Of a stretch of 64,000 nt of DNA, positions 1-10,869 are shown piece by piece (position 1 is the first letter of the stretch; every line of letters starts with the position of its first letter). Made by a program: the position numbers and the translations under genes. A model generated the notes under the pieces. That model worked only from the letters and a program-made list of their open reading frames with translations, was not told the DNA's origin and searched no databases. The stretch is from Zingiber officinale (taxonomy: Eukaryota; Streptophyta; Magnoliopsida; Zingiberales; Zingiberaceae), in contig NC_055990.1 of NCBI RefSeq assembly GCF_018446385.1, positions 22,129,558-22,193,557 of the forward strand, given 5' to 3'.

Positions 1-2307
1 AGCTCGATGCACCCTATTAGGGCCACAATTAACCAATAAAAGGTGATACAGGACAGTTATCATTGATAAAAGTACATTCACGTATTTTAGACTACTTTAA
101 ACATATATTACAAAAGAAATACCTCTATTCTGGAGATGAAATTTAAGAAAACAATATACAAAACATCATACACATAAACATAAAAGTTTGACCAATTATA
201 CTGTAGATACAAGTTAGTTCATACTTTTGGACATCAATTCTTTATATATAGTCAGAAATGAACATTACTACACTTAAGTACATAAGGAAAGAAATGAAAT
301 ATAAGCCAAAATTGATCAGACACGACACGAAGCAGCTGAGAGTAAGGAGATACAGCTGCGTAAGACTAAATACTTCAAATATACTTAGTCTCATGCCCCA
401 AAAAGAACACAATCGAATTATGTGACTAATCATTTTATATAATGTTTTAGTTAAACATGCATAAATCATGCTACAAGCTGTGATGGAATCATGGAAAACA
501 TCAATGATCAATTAAGAGCATGAACCAGCAAGATCATCCTTTTCCAAGCCACATGAAATATACTTACTGAAAGGAAAAAAGATTAATGATGCAATTGTTC
601 TGAATTTACAAGAAACAGGAATACCATTGCTCTACCCAGCTACAATCAGGATCAATGCACTCTGCTCCAGCAGAAGTAGGCGAAGCAAACTTAATAACCT
701 GGTAAGAATAATATAATGATTTGAAGCTCTATTAGACTTAACATTTATGGCATCCAGGGTCAATCTCTTAATGTTGGTGAGTATTGACCTTTTCCAGTTG
801 GAAAAACTAAGAAGGATAAAAACACTAAGATCCATTAGGTATGGGGAGTGAACTATAAATAATACTGTAAAAGGAAAGTGTAATATTGACTTCACAATTA
901 TTAAAATACAACGGTAACTAGTTAATGGCAATAAACACTTCCACAAATCAGTTAATTCATTCTTACTCCTGCCATGGGCATAAACCAGTGTAATATGACA
1001 TATCTTCAGTTTTAGAAACCAGTTTTCTCTTTTATCAATTTCCTTTAGAAATTGAACTGCAACTATCAACACTTCATAAAGTGGTATAATGCAACACATA
1101 TTTAGTTTTGGAGACCAATTTCGACTTCTCATCCATATTATTCATGAATTGATGTAAGAATAGGAATGTTTTCTGGAAGAGCAAAATATTCTCTTATCAT
1201 GAAAGAAAACTCTTCAGCATATTATCAGCATTTAGTATATGGAAGAAACTGTCTGAATATATGTTTTTATTGCAAGACCAAGTAATTCAATACTTGAGAG
1301 TTATAGCAAACTGTATCTGATATGGGGAACAACCAGCATAATATAACATATGTTCGGCTTTAGAAACCAGTTTTCTCTTTTTATCAATTTCCCTTAGAGA
1401 TTGAACCGCAACTATAAACACTTAATAAGTCAGTTAATCCACTCTCACTCCTTAAGCATAAATGTCATGGAGATAAAGTGGCCTAATGCAACACATATTC
1501 AGTTTAGGAGACTAGTTTCCACTTCTCATCCATATTATTCATGAATTGATCTGCAATGAATTAAGAATACAGCAGAATAAGAGTATTTCCTGGAAGAGAA
1601 AAAAATCTCTTATCATGAAAGTAAAGTCTTCAGCATACTATCAGCATTTAGTATATGGAAGAAACTGTCAGAATAGATGTTTTGAATGCAAGAACAAGTC
1701 ATTCACTAATTGAGAATTATAGAAAACTGTATTTGATAAGAAGAATAACCAAATGCTCCTGTCAAGAAGTACACCTTGAGTAGTGCTCTGTCATCATCAT
1801 TCACATAGCCATTCCATATGTCACTTGCTGCCCCATTGCCATCAACTAAAGGGATCCTGTTCAAATCAAACAGCAATTTCTTTATAAAGATCTGGATATG
1901 GAAAAATATTTGCTATGAAGGAAAATCAATTAAACAACTATAAATGAATGAGTAATTTCCATAATAGACAAAAGCTTCTTGTGCATACAAACAGATCACC
2001 TGCTTTTAAGTGAGAATGTAGTTGACCTTGGCTTAATGTCAAGAATATCCCTCAAATGTGGTAAATTGAATCGTTTTTCAAAATCCTCCTGGAATTTCTT
2101 TTTCCAATCAAGATCAGTAAAGTCAATCTGTGGTTTCACAACAGATGGTCTAGAATTTGTAATTTGAGATTCAGCTTTAATCACTCTAGCAAACTTTCTT
2201 ATCCTTGCACAGTGGAAGTTTCCAAGTCGAGAACCGGAACAGAACTTTATACCATGTTGATGCAAGTCAGCTAAATCAACACCATTAATTGCCTTTGTAA
2301 AAGCCAT
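1..2307 (-). CDS. PFK5: Plastidial ATP-dependent 6-phosphofructokinase, 5' part (gene runs off the left edge)
   Basis: Phosphorylates fructose 6-phosphate to fructose 1,6-bisphosphate with ATP, the committed step of glycolysis; this clade is placed in plastids. Four coding exons fit in phase: 2307-2000 (ATG, 102 codons), 1856-1775, 698-625 and 13-1, the last cut by the window edge. Exon 1 opens with about 45 basic, Ser/Arg-containing residues that look like a transit peptide, then the conserved DLDWKKKFQEDF-type block. Exon 2 carries WNGYVNDDDRALLK. Exon 3 carries SPTSAGAECIDPDCSW, a plant PFK signature. Exon 4 starts VHRA. All junctions are GT..AG and phases agree. The ATP-binding and catalytic core lies outside the window. 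Intron 2 (699-1774) is long and holds a tandem duplication. Seen: exons and motifs. Known: family role. Inferred: plastid targeting and the PFK5 rather than PFK4 subgroup. Confidence 0.88.
966..1740. repeat. Tandem duplication of about 360-420 bp inside the PFK intron
   Basis: Two diverged head-to-tail copies, about 966-1320 and 1317-1740, share blocks such as ATGCAACACATATT, CATCCATATTATTCATGAAT, TTAGTATATGGAAGAAACTG and TCTCTTATCATGAAAG in the same order. The copy is older than a recent duplication because it has many substitutions and small indels. No coding content was found in it. Confidence 0.8.
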
Positions 2308-3720
2308 TGGGCAAATGCAGCAGAGATTCTGATGGAAAACATATGCAAAAAGAGCACATTAAGATTGGTTATATTGCAGTTTCTTGCTTTAGTTAAATTG
2401 AGATATTGTGGAGAATCCAATTAGGCACTGAAATCATGAGGAAAAAAAAAGCAATAAATCCAAGAAAAAATACAAATGGACAAAATTAACTATAGCCATA
2501 TCCTTTTTCAAGCTTACACAACCATAAAGCCAAGTTGGAACTGTCAATCTAGTTCCACGGATGTTGAGAAATGAATCATCAGAAATGAAAGATTTAAAGA
2601 AGTTCAGTTTATTTCAACCTTGAACTACTTTAGCAAGCAAAAAGATTTTACTTTGAAACTCCATATTCAAGATTTAAATTATAAAGAGCAATTTTACAAA
2701 AATACTTGCACCAATCATCGTCGAGAAATGCACAAAAACCTTACTTTGAGGCTCCAGAATTAGCATCCAAATTATCTAGATTCTAGAACATTATAATGAA
2801 ACTTGCATCAATAATCATCTGATTTGAAGGAAGTCACGATTCTAATGCACAGAAGCCTTACTTTGAGGCTCCAGAATTGACAGCCAAATTATCTAGATTC
2901 TAGAACAACATTTTCAAAGAAACTTGCATCAATAATCATCTGCTTTGAAGGAAGTCATGATTCTATATCATAAAATTGAAAAGGACGAAGGTTCCCAGCT
3001 GCCTATATAAAAAAGAGCAACAGAGCGATCAGTAAGATTGGATCTATGTACTAGCTACATGGAATGACACTAGAAAGATCCAAACGGAAACAACAACAAA
3101 AAATGTGACAACCCGTTCTCTATCAAATTCATATCCCTCTTTCCTTTTCCAACTAACCCAACGAACAAAACCTTCGGCAGGATGTCTAAAGTAAACAAGC
3201 ATTAAGGTCCTGCTTTGAAGAAACCAAACACAGCACAAGCTAGATAACAAACGACATTTCCCATCGTCATCAGACAACGTCACCCCAACAAAAACGCAGT
3301 CAAGATCCACCGAAGAAATTAAGCATGCGCAAGGTCTAAAATCACCAGATCACAAAAAATAACGCTACGGCCCATGATAGCACCAAATCTAATAGGACCG
3401 TCACGATCCTTCCGAAGTATCTCAAGCAACACAGAGAAGAAATCGAATCATTTCGCTACCAGCTCACTTCGGGATCAGTGATCGATCCTTCTACTGCTCG
3501 CTGCTCGGGAGCACTCTTTCTTCTCCTCGAAGAATCCTCTCAGTCCAACGAAGGAGACGGCGATCGCGATTAACACCTCGGCCGGCGGTAGGTGGAGATC
3601 GGCGGAGGAAGCGATGAAGGAGGGAAGCGAAGTCAAAGAAGCCGCCCACCGATTTAATCGGCGAGCGATGGAATTGGGAATCAGTAAAGGACGGCGGCGG
3701 CATGATTATGAGCTTAGAGA
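2308..3720 (-). other. Leader region of the PFK gene with a probable 5' UTR intron
   Basis: No coding exon was found between the ATG at 2307 and the GC-rich island at about 3480-3720. The island looks like a transcribed first exon, and the AT-rich stretch between would then be a leader intron. Around 2735-2970 an approximately 120-bp segment is present twice in tandem; both copies contain ACTTTGAGGCTCCAGAATT and CTTGCATCAATAATCATCTG. The leader-intron reading is inference from base composition only. Confidence 0.4.
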
Positions 3721-3754
3721 AATAGTCTGACGCCGTCGACGATCAGGATGACGC

Positions 3755-3760
3755 CACGTG
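3755..3760. promoter_or_regulatory. G-box CACGTG upstream of the PFK gene
   Basis: A perfect palindromic CACGTG inside GCCACGTGGG lies just upstream of the GC-rich presumed first exon of the minus-strand PFK gene. G-boxes bind bZIP and bHLH factors in light and ABA responses. The motif is short and its use here is inference. Confidence 0.4.
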
Positions 3761-5280
3761 GGTAAAGAATTGTAACGCGAGTTTACGGATCGTCGATCTG
3801 GAGACGACTCGGAAGTCCGATGCCCGGCAGACGGTTTTGCCTTTTTGTCGTCCGTTGCACTTTCCGCGTGTCACAGAGCAAGAAAAAATCGTACGGAATT
3901 ATCATAACGGTACATTTGCGAGTGACTTTGGGTCCAGATCGGCCCATTCTCTAATTGGCCCATATTCCTCCTAAGGTTATGTTAATGATTTTTTTTTAAA
4001 AAAAAAAAACATTAAACTTTTACTTTCATGTGTCATGTAAATTTAGATTCTTATAAAATACACAACATTATATTACTTTGTTTTTCTATATTTATTTATT
4101 TGATTCTACCAATTGAAATGAAATCATCTGATCATGTAACCATGATGTTGTTGTATTATAGAGACATCAATTTTATGCATGATCGTGTACACTAATATTA
4201 CTTCTAATTTTTTTTTTAATGAGCAAGAATCTAATATTTTTCCTTATTGTCAAACTAATGTAATAGTAAAATGTTAGATGAGAATCTCCTTATAAAAATT
4301 TAATTTAATATCATATTTGATCTTAGTCAAAAAATTAAGAAAAATATGTTTTCTCACATCGCCATCCTAAAATATTTATACAAGCTTCTTTGCTTTGCTA
4401 ATTAATATGGAACTAAAAAGACCTCTAGATTTCTAATTAATTAATAAATGTTCAACTAAATCTCGAACTCTAGATCATTAATAAAAAAAATTCAATAATA
4501 CGTTGATGATTAATAAGCAAATTTTCTAATAATACACCATGGTTAGTCTTGAACTCTAAATTCTTGATTGATATTTGATACGTTTGTAGAAATTATTAAT
4601 AAATTTTGAAATTATTTTCAATATAAAAAGAAAAATATATATTAAAATAATTTTATTTTGGGCTTCACCAAAATTAGTTGATGTCAACGTTTAATTTTGG
4701 ACATTGTTTTATCTAATATCTATAGAAGTATTTTATTTATTTTATTTTATTTTATTTTATTTGCATTCTAAATATCAATTTTAACCCCACAAGGAATGAT
4801 GATGGTAGAGGTGTTTAAAGTGCCATGGGCATCATGGAAAATAATAAATAGTAAACAATATAGAAGAAGAACAACAACAACAAGATTAAGGTTAGAATAA
4901 TGCCTTGAAATCCTAAAGAGTTTTAGATAGCAGTCTAGCAGCCCAACGTGTGTTCTTCCATTTGATGCAAAGGAGTGATGAGGAATGAGACAGGGCAAGA
5001 TTCACAAATCACAAATAGCTGTATGTGTGTTAGGTAGCAGTCCCAGCAGCTCACTGGACCCTTCCCTAGATTCCTGCCCTCCCTTTCTCCTCAAGGGACA
5101 TCTTCCTTAAAAGCTTACTTTGTCCTTGTCTCTCCAGGAATTTCATCACCAATTTCCTAATCTTCTCCTAATTCACTCATGAACCTTCATTACTCATCCG
5201 GAGAAGATGCTAAATCAAGTTACAGTATAGTTGGCCAGCACTGAATTTTGATCATCTTCTCAGAGGTGAGTTCATTGATC
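3761..5280. other. Intergenic space between PFK and HD-Zip genes
   Basis: AT-rich and mostly without coding signal. Positions 4230-4700 belong to a dispersed repeat that has an inverted copy near 7590-7860. A (TTTTA)n run sits at about 4730-4760. The last 200 bases before 5281 are pyrimidine-rich and look like the HD-Zip leader. No TATA box could be assigned with confidence. Confidence 0.5.
4230..4700 (-). repeat. Dispersed AT-rich repeat, inverted relative to the copy at 7590-7860
   Basis: The reverse complement of this segment shares, in the same order, TATAAATATTTTAGG, a block with TTTTCTTA..ACTAAGAT..ATATTAAATTAAA, and the block GGCTTCACCAAA with AGTTAGT-like flank, with the copy at 7590-7860. 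Spacing between blocks differs between copies (about 300 versus 130 bp), so one has an internal indel. No TIR or coding region was recognised; it may be an old LTR or MITE remnant. Confidence 0.55.
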
Positions 5281-5730
5281 ATGTTGAAATCGATCATAAA
5301 CGGGGAGGAGGGCTTTTCGGAAGGCAGGGTGGTGCTGAAGAGGAGGCTGAGTGTGGAGCAGTTGAGGACATTGGAGAAGAGCTTTGAGCAGGGGAACAAG
5401 TTGGAGCCAGAGAGGAAGATGCAGCTGGCCGTGGCTCTTGGGCTGCAGCCGAGGCAGGTGGTCGTCTGGTTCCAGAACCGGCGAGCCCGGTGGAAGACCA
5501 AGAAGAAGGAGAAAGATTACGATGCCCTCAAGAGACAGCTCGAGGCCATGAAATCCGAGAACGAAGCTCTTCGAGCCCACAACATCAAGATCCAAGCTGA
5601 GGTACTACTGCTCGTCAATATTCTGAAACATGAACTCAGGGACCATTAAGGGAACACTAAGTTTATGCAGATCATGGATCGCACAGGGAGAGTGGCGTCG
5701 GAGCTGATGATCAACCTCAACTTCCATTGA
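5281..5730 (+). CDS. Short HD-Zip class I homeodomain-leucine zipper transcription factor
   Basis: Nuclear DNA-binding factor; class I HD-Zip proteins bind CAATNATTG-type sites as dimers in development and stress responses. Two exons, 5281-5601 and 5671-5730, join in phase 0 across a 69-bp GT..AG intron, giving 126 aa. Homeodomain about residues 19-73 with [10 protein letters not shown] at 63-72 (recognition helix). The leucine zipper follows directly with heptad residues L83, M90, L97 and I104. Exon 2 supplies a piece resembling the family's RE-ASELINLN segment, then stops. The ATG at 5281 is the first one after an in-frame TGA at 5242. The protein is much shorter than usual (often 200-350 aa): it lacks the acidic N-terminal extension and the C-terminal activation region. 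It may be a short member, a truncated copy, or a gene whose last exon I missed. Confidence 0.82.
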
Positions 5731-7484
5731 TACACTAAGAATTACCAGTTCCTCTCCCATCACATCATTTTAAAAACCAAGAAGATCAAATTGGCATGTA
5801 CTGATAGCTCTGTGTACTTGTTCTTTTCCACCCTGTGGGCTTATGAGAAGTGTGTGGAAGCTCTCAAGTAAAATGGCGATGTCGATCAGTTGACTCATGA
5901 AGTGTTGGCATGGGTTGATTAGCTTCTTCTCTTTACTGCAATGGCTGTCAGCTACGGAAGCAGAGACCTCTGTAAGGCAAGTAATTGAAAGGAGCAGATT
6001 GTTCTTGGACCATTCATGCTAAACCCAAAAGCCGGGGACCATGAAAGAACTATCAAAAGAATTGATGATCCAGCAATTTTATCTACTTTTTGTTTGGTTA
6101 GGTCCTCCATATGATCGATCAATCTGTTGTTGAAGAATTCATCACATGGACATGGACATGGACAGTTCATGCATATAATTCAACCACTGCAATTTCTTCA
6201 GAAATCTAACGATCCAATTCAGCACAAAAGTGTCGGGGAAATGCATTAATGTGTACGTTGTCTTCCACAGTGGGAGTGTTCGTGTGGACTTCTAGTTTTT
6301 CCGTTGATCAATTCAAATTGTGACTTTGTCAGAGAAGAAAATAATTTATTATAATGGAATTAACTCAATATTCTTCCTGCCATCTGTTCTCTTGATGATT
6401 GGTTTGACTTAGTGAGGCATGAGGATAGACATTTGATAATAAGAGTTTGAAAAATCCAAGATGAAGTTGACATATTGTCGGAGTCCATTGTGAAGTTGAT
6501 AATGAGGAGAAGAGTGGAGCTTATGCAAACATTTTTGTTTACTATTTGAAGTTAGAGAGTTCATGAATAATCAAAAGAAGCCAATCAGCTTTAGATCAAA
6601 GTCCAAGCAGTTGATTCGTTCTTCAACAAAGAAAAGTTTGCGCAATCTCAGAATTTTGTTAGGATTCACTTTAAATGATTGTGAATGCCAAACACGGTCG
6701 ACTGGTCAAGATGAGCTGTCCGAGTGCTGGAGCCAAATAGGCAGACCAAAAGCTTTTCGATCCCTCTGGTTGGTGTTGGAATTGTAATGTTGCAAATAAA
6801 ATTTGACATTGAAATCATGTCAAAAAAATCATAAACGTATAAAGAAAAAAAATTTCATTTGTACGAAGTCTTTTGGATAAAGTCTAAAAATAAATTCATA
6901 AGAATTTATATCAAAGTGAATAATATCATACAATTATATAGATATCTAAAATTTTCCAATCCTAATTAATATCAGAGCTCAGACTGTCAAAAGATTTAAT
7001 CGCTGTTTGTACACAAGAACTATTCGAACTGCTAGAAGATTTGACTGTCAACTGTGTACCAGAGCTATGATATAATCGAGTCGTGTGAATAGAATATTGA
7101 CCTCAAATAAAAAAAATGGAAGTTCTCATATCGGGATCAAGAGGACTAGACACCAATAAAAAAATCCTCATGGATAGTTAAATAAAAAAATCTTAATTGC
7201 GATTAGATCAGGAGATCTAGTAAGTGAATTGGACTGAGAAACAAGAAAATCCTAATAGATTGAGTGGACTGTGAACAGGAAAAACTAGTTGATCGGTTAA
7301 ACTGAGGGACATGAAAACTAAATAAATAAGGAATAGACATCAAATGAATATACTTTGTGTTTGAGAGGCATCCTATTATTCTTTGTTTGAAGGAAAGTTA
7401 CGAAGTTGTAATATTAAAAAAATCATATATTAAAATTAAAAAGAAAAATTAGGTTCTTAAATTTAAAATAAATAATATCATACC

Positions 7485-7488
<4 letters not shown>

Positions 7489-7566
<78 letters not shown>
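7489..7566. repeat. (AT)n microsatellite, about 39 units
   Basis: Uninterrupted alternating A and T for 78 bases. A likely length-variable marker; no function is implied. Confidence 0.97.
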
Positions 7567-7568
<2 letters not shown>

Positions 7569-7589
7569 TACTATTTTATTAAAAATCTC

Positions 7590-7860
7590 CCCCTTTTACT
7601 AACTAACTTTGGTGAAGCCTAAAATGAATTTATGTTAATATTATTATGAATTTTTCTCATCATTAATTTTCTCTGGTTGTTTTATATAAAAAAATATAGT
7701 TCTCTTTAGTCCCACATCTTAAAATTGACAACACTATGATCAAAGAAACTTCTATAAATATTTTAGGCCGACAATGTTAAAAAATATACTTTTCTTAGTT
7801 TTTTTACTAAGATAAGTATAATATTAAATTAAATTAATTTTTTTCATAGGGAATTAGTTT
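7590..7860 (+). repeat. Dispersed AT-rich repeat, inverted partner of 4230-4700
   Basis: Contains TTTGGTGAAGCCTAAAAT near 7609 and TATAAATATTTTAGG near 7752, which match the reverse complement of 4230-4700 in the same order. The two copies lie either side of the HD-Zip gene in opposite orientation. Confidence 0.55.
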
Positions 7861-8082
7861 TCTTAGTTTTTTTATACTAAGGGTAATACTCGAAAATCTA
7901 AACAATTCAATTTTCCAAAGAGCTAAATAATATAGATTTTCAAAAGTCAGGTACTTTACCCTAATGACTCTACTAATAACTTTATTTATTTTAATGTAAA
8001 AATACTTTAATTAATATAGTTTCATTATAAAGGGTCAATGTGATTTCAATATATTATATTACGCGCGCATGAACTATCACTA

Positions 8083-8109
8083 ATATATATATATATATAT
8101 ATATATATA
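8083..8109. repeat. (AT)n microsatellite upstream of the kinase gene
   Basis: 27 bases of alternating A and T about 230 bases before the kinase ATG. It may double as a TATA-like promoter element, but this cannot be decided from the sequence. Confidence 0.9.
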
Positions 8110-8342
8110 GGCTTGACCGGATTTCTGTTCACACTTGATGATGACCCACCCCGAATCTAACCGTATGAGACGGCCGGCCTTCCCCTTCTTCCCTCCCGTC
8201 ACCGAGTCTACGCCCCTCTTCCTCTTTCGCCAGTCAAACTCGCCTCGAAGCCATATACTCCACAAACCCTCCAGTTTTTCGCCCTCTCGTTTCCATGGAT
8301 TTCTAATCTCCACTACTAGTTCGCAATCCTTTGGACGGAGTC

Positions 8343-9992
8343 ATGGGGAACTGCTTCAACTTGTTGTCCAGGGTCGACGGCTCTCAGACCCCCCCAAATT
8401 CTACTTGTGAGGATTTCTTATCTGTTCCTCGTATTGTCTGATCTGTTAGTTTTAGTCTGTTTTACTGCTTAAAGTTGCTATCTTTCAGTTCATGCCATGC
8501 ATGTAAATGATTCTAAGAATCCAGCTCTCTTCACAGATGGCTCGAGAGGAATCACCAGCAAAACCAGCGCTTCTTCGCTCCCATCGACTCTGACAGCTTC
8601 TACTACATCCAACCTTGGCTCGACTTCCTATAGCGAAACCGTCGTCAGAGGAACTCTTCCTACGCTGAAAAGCGAAGGGGAAATTCTGTCCTCCAATTTG
8701 AAGAACTTCAGTTTCAGCGATCTAAGGATTGCTACCAGATACTTTCGCTCCGAGAGTCTCATCGGGGAGGGCGGGTTCGGTTGCGTGTACAAAGGGTGGA
8801 TCGACGATCAAACCCTAGCCCCTTCGAAGTCTGCGTCGTCGGCGGCCATGTTGGTCGCGGTGAAGAAACTCAAACCTGATGGATTCCAAGGTCACAAGGA
8901 ATGGCTGGTAAGGTCGACGAAGATGGCGCCGCTGCATTTTGTTTCTAGGCTCTTCCTGGTCTCAGACTTTTCCAAACGGTTCCTTGCAGACTGAGGTCAA
9001 CTATCTGGGTCAACTCCACCACCCGAACTTGGTCAAGCTGATCGGCTTCTGTTCGGAGGGCGATAATCGGCTCCTGGTCTACGAGTTCATGCCGAAAGGA
9101 AGCTTAGAGAACCAACTTTTTTTCAAAAGTGAGCAAAAAAAAAAAAAAAAGGGAGATTCAATATTTGATCGGACTCTTCTCTTCTCGTTCATTACCGACC
9201 GAGCTCTCTCTTTGCAGAAGGACCTGCGACTCTGCCTTGGGAAACTAGGATCAAGGTCGCAATTCAAGCTGCGAGAGGCATATCCTTCCTGAACGACGAG
9301 TGCGAGATCATTTATCGAGACGTGAAGGCATCCAACATACTCCTCGACAACGTACGCATCGGCCATCGGGCATCAGATCTCGAAGAACAGTTGAACCCTG
9401 CCCGGATAAGTGTCTGAGTCTTCACGGCTTTGTTTTGCAGGATTTCAACGTGAAGCTTTCGGACTTCGGCCTGGCGAAGGACGGACCGACCGGCGACCAG
9501 ACTCACGTATCGACGCAGGTCATGGGAACTCATGGATATGCAGCTCCGGAGTACATTGCAACAGGCAGGCTTTCTGTGAAGGCCGACGTGTACAGCTTCG
9601 GGGTCGTGTTGCTGGAGTTACTGACGGGGCGAAGGGCCTTCGACAAAACGAAGGCGGGGGCGGAGCAGACCGTTGTGGACTGGGCGAAGCCTCATTTGGG
9701 CAACAAGCACAAGCTGCACCAGATCGCCGACTGGAGGCTGGAGGGGAAGTACCCAAAGAAACAGGCCCTCGAGCTCAGCATCCTCGCTCAGCAGTGCATC
9801 GGAAGCAATGCGAAGAAACGGCCGCGCATGGCTGAGGTCGCCGCCTCGCTGGAGAAGCTGCAGTATGCAAAGCATGGTGCTGCTTGGGTTCCGCAGGCCG
9901 AGCGGCAAAGGAAGGCGAGTTCTGGTTCGGCCGTCACACGGTCGTCGCCGGTCCAGAATCGTCGTTCCCCGCTGCGTGCGCCCCGCAGCTAG
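8343..9992 (+). CDS. Receptor-like cytoplasmic kinase, subfamily VII (PBS1/PBL type)
   Basis: Ser/Thr kinase expected to sit at the plasma membrane and relay signals from receptor kinases. Five exons, 8343-8406, 8489-8907, 8990-9128, 9218-9351 and 9441-9992, agree in phase and give 435 aa. The N-terminus MGNCF offers Gly2 for myristoylation and Cys4 for palmitoylation. A Ser/Thr-rich linker follows, then [11 protein letters not shown], which opens RLCK-VII kinase domains. Motifs: glycine loop GEGGFG at 114-119, catalytic Lys147 in VAVKKL, catalytic loop YRDVKASN with Asp242 (family form of HRD), DFG at 260-262, activation segment [18 protein letters not shown]. The C-terminal tail is basic and Ser-rich. 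Length is normal for the family and all catalytic residues are present, so the gene looks functional. I cannot place it among individual PBL members. Confidence 0.93.
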
Positions 9993-10869
9993 TGACTCTC
10001 CTTTACAAATATTCCTTTTTTAGGTGAGCTTTTCATATGGATGGATTCTTTTGTCATGGAGATATTCTCATGAAATAAGTTTTTGCGTGCAAATTAATGA
10101 ACTGTGCGTGGTCGTGAAATATGAAATGTTGGTGAAAATAATTGTTTTAACATTATACTTTACTTTATTTGTCATATTAATAATCATATCGATCAACTTC
10201 AAGAAAAGAAAAACAAAAATGGAAAGGGACTTTATACGCAAGTGAACTGCCGCGATTAAACCTACTGAATTGTGTGATTGTGAGGAAGGTCTTCATGCGT
10301 ATGAAGCCCTCATTCATGCTACTCCAACCTTTGCGAGCTATTTTAATAAAATCACAAATTGAACTAGCAGTTCTCAAAAGCAACTCATCAAAAGAAACTG
10401 CCGGTAGCTCAGCTGAACTTACCGAACTAGTAATACCTTGCTCGGACCTCTGCTGTTGAAGCTTCCTCTCCTTGAGTCATATTTGTACCACCACCAAGCT
10501 AGTCCCGAGCTTTGAATTGGATCCTAAAGCAAGCCAAAACTTCAAAAAGGCTGCATTGATCGACAAGGATGCATTCAATGCATAGCACAAAAAAATGGAT
10601 AGCATCAGGTCAGTGACACTTGAATATCCAAAAAGCAATGCATTATACAAAATAAGCATGAGAATATGTACTGGCATAGCTAACACATGCTGACTACAAG
10701 GAATTAAAGAAGCTATTGAAACCAAAATCCCGCCTGATGCTCTTCCAGATCTGTTAAAAGAATTTACTTCACCAAAAAACAGTATGTTGCGGCAGAAAAA
10801 ACCTCAGTCAATGAGTCACGGCAACTCAATCTGCAGATGCCCGAGCAACCCAAAAAACCAGTGCCCCGA
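9993..10869. other. Convergent 3' flanks of the kinase gene and the large minus-strand gene
   Basis: The two genes end tail to tail, 877 bases apart. The stretch has no coding signal I trust. It should hold the 3' UTR and poly(A) sites of both genes; no single polyadenylation signal can be chosen safely. Confidence 0.5.

Larger units (their letters stand above)
5731..8342. other. Intergenic space between HD-Zip and kinase genes
   Basis: Mostly AT-rich. It includes the HD-Zip 3' flank (to about 6200), degenerate sequence at about 6400-7330 that resembles decayed LTR material (repeated short blocks such as GGACTGAGAAACA, GGACTGTGAACAGG) but has no readable protein, the inverted dispersed repeat at 7590-7860, two TA microsatellites, and from about 8130 the pyrimidine-rich leader of the kinase gene. 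Confidence 0.45.

Noticed and set aside
632-1132. A 166-aa minus-strand frame in the PFK intron
   Set aside because: Only its upstream neighbour 625-698 is a real exon; the rest has low-complexity composition and lies in the tandemly duplicated intron.
1-2307. The PFK gene as a truncated pseudogene with only its first exons
   Set aside because: Exon 3 (625-698) and the start of exon 4 (1-13) were found with correct splice sites and phase, so the gene simply continues beyond the edge.
3491-3703. A 70-aa GC-rich minus-strand frame as first coding exon of PFK
   Set aside because: It ends in a stop without a matching donor, and the downstream ATG at 2307 begins a good transit-like peptide; more likely 5' UTR.
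8135-8410. A plus-strand frame upstream of and overlapping the kinase start
   Set aside because: The out-of-frame ATG at 8343 gives the MGNCF myristoylation start that fits RLCK-VII and joins exon 2 in phase.
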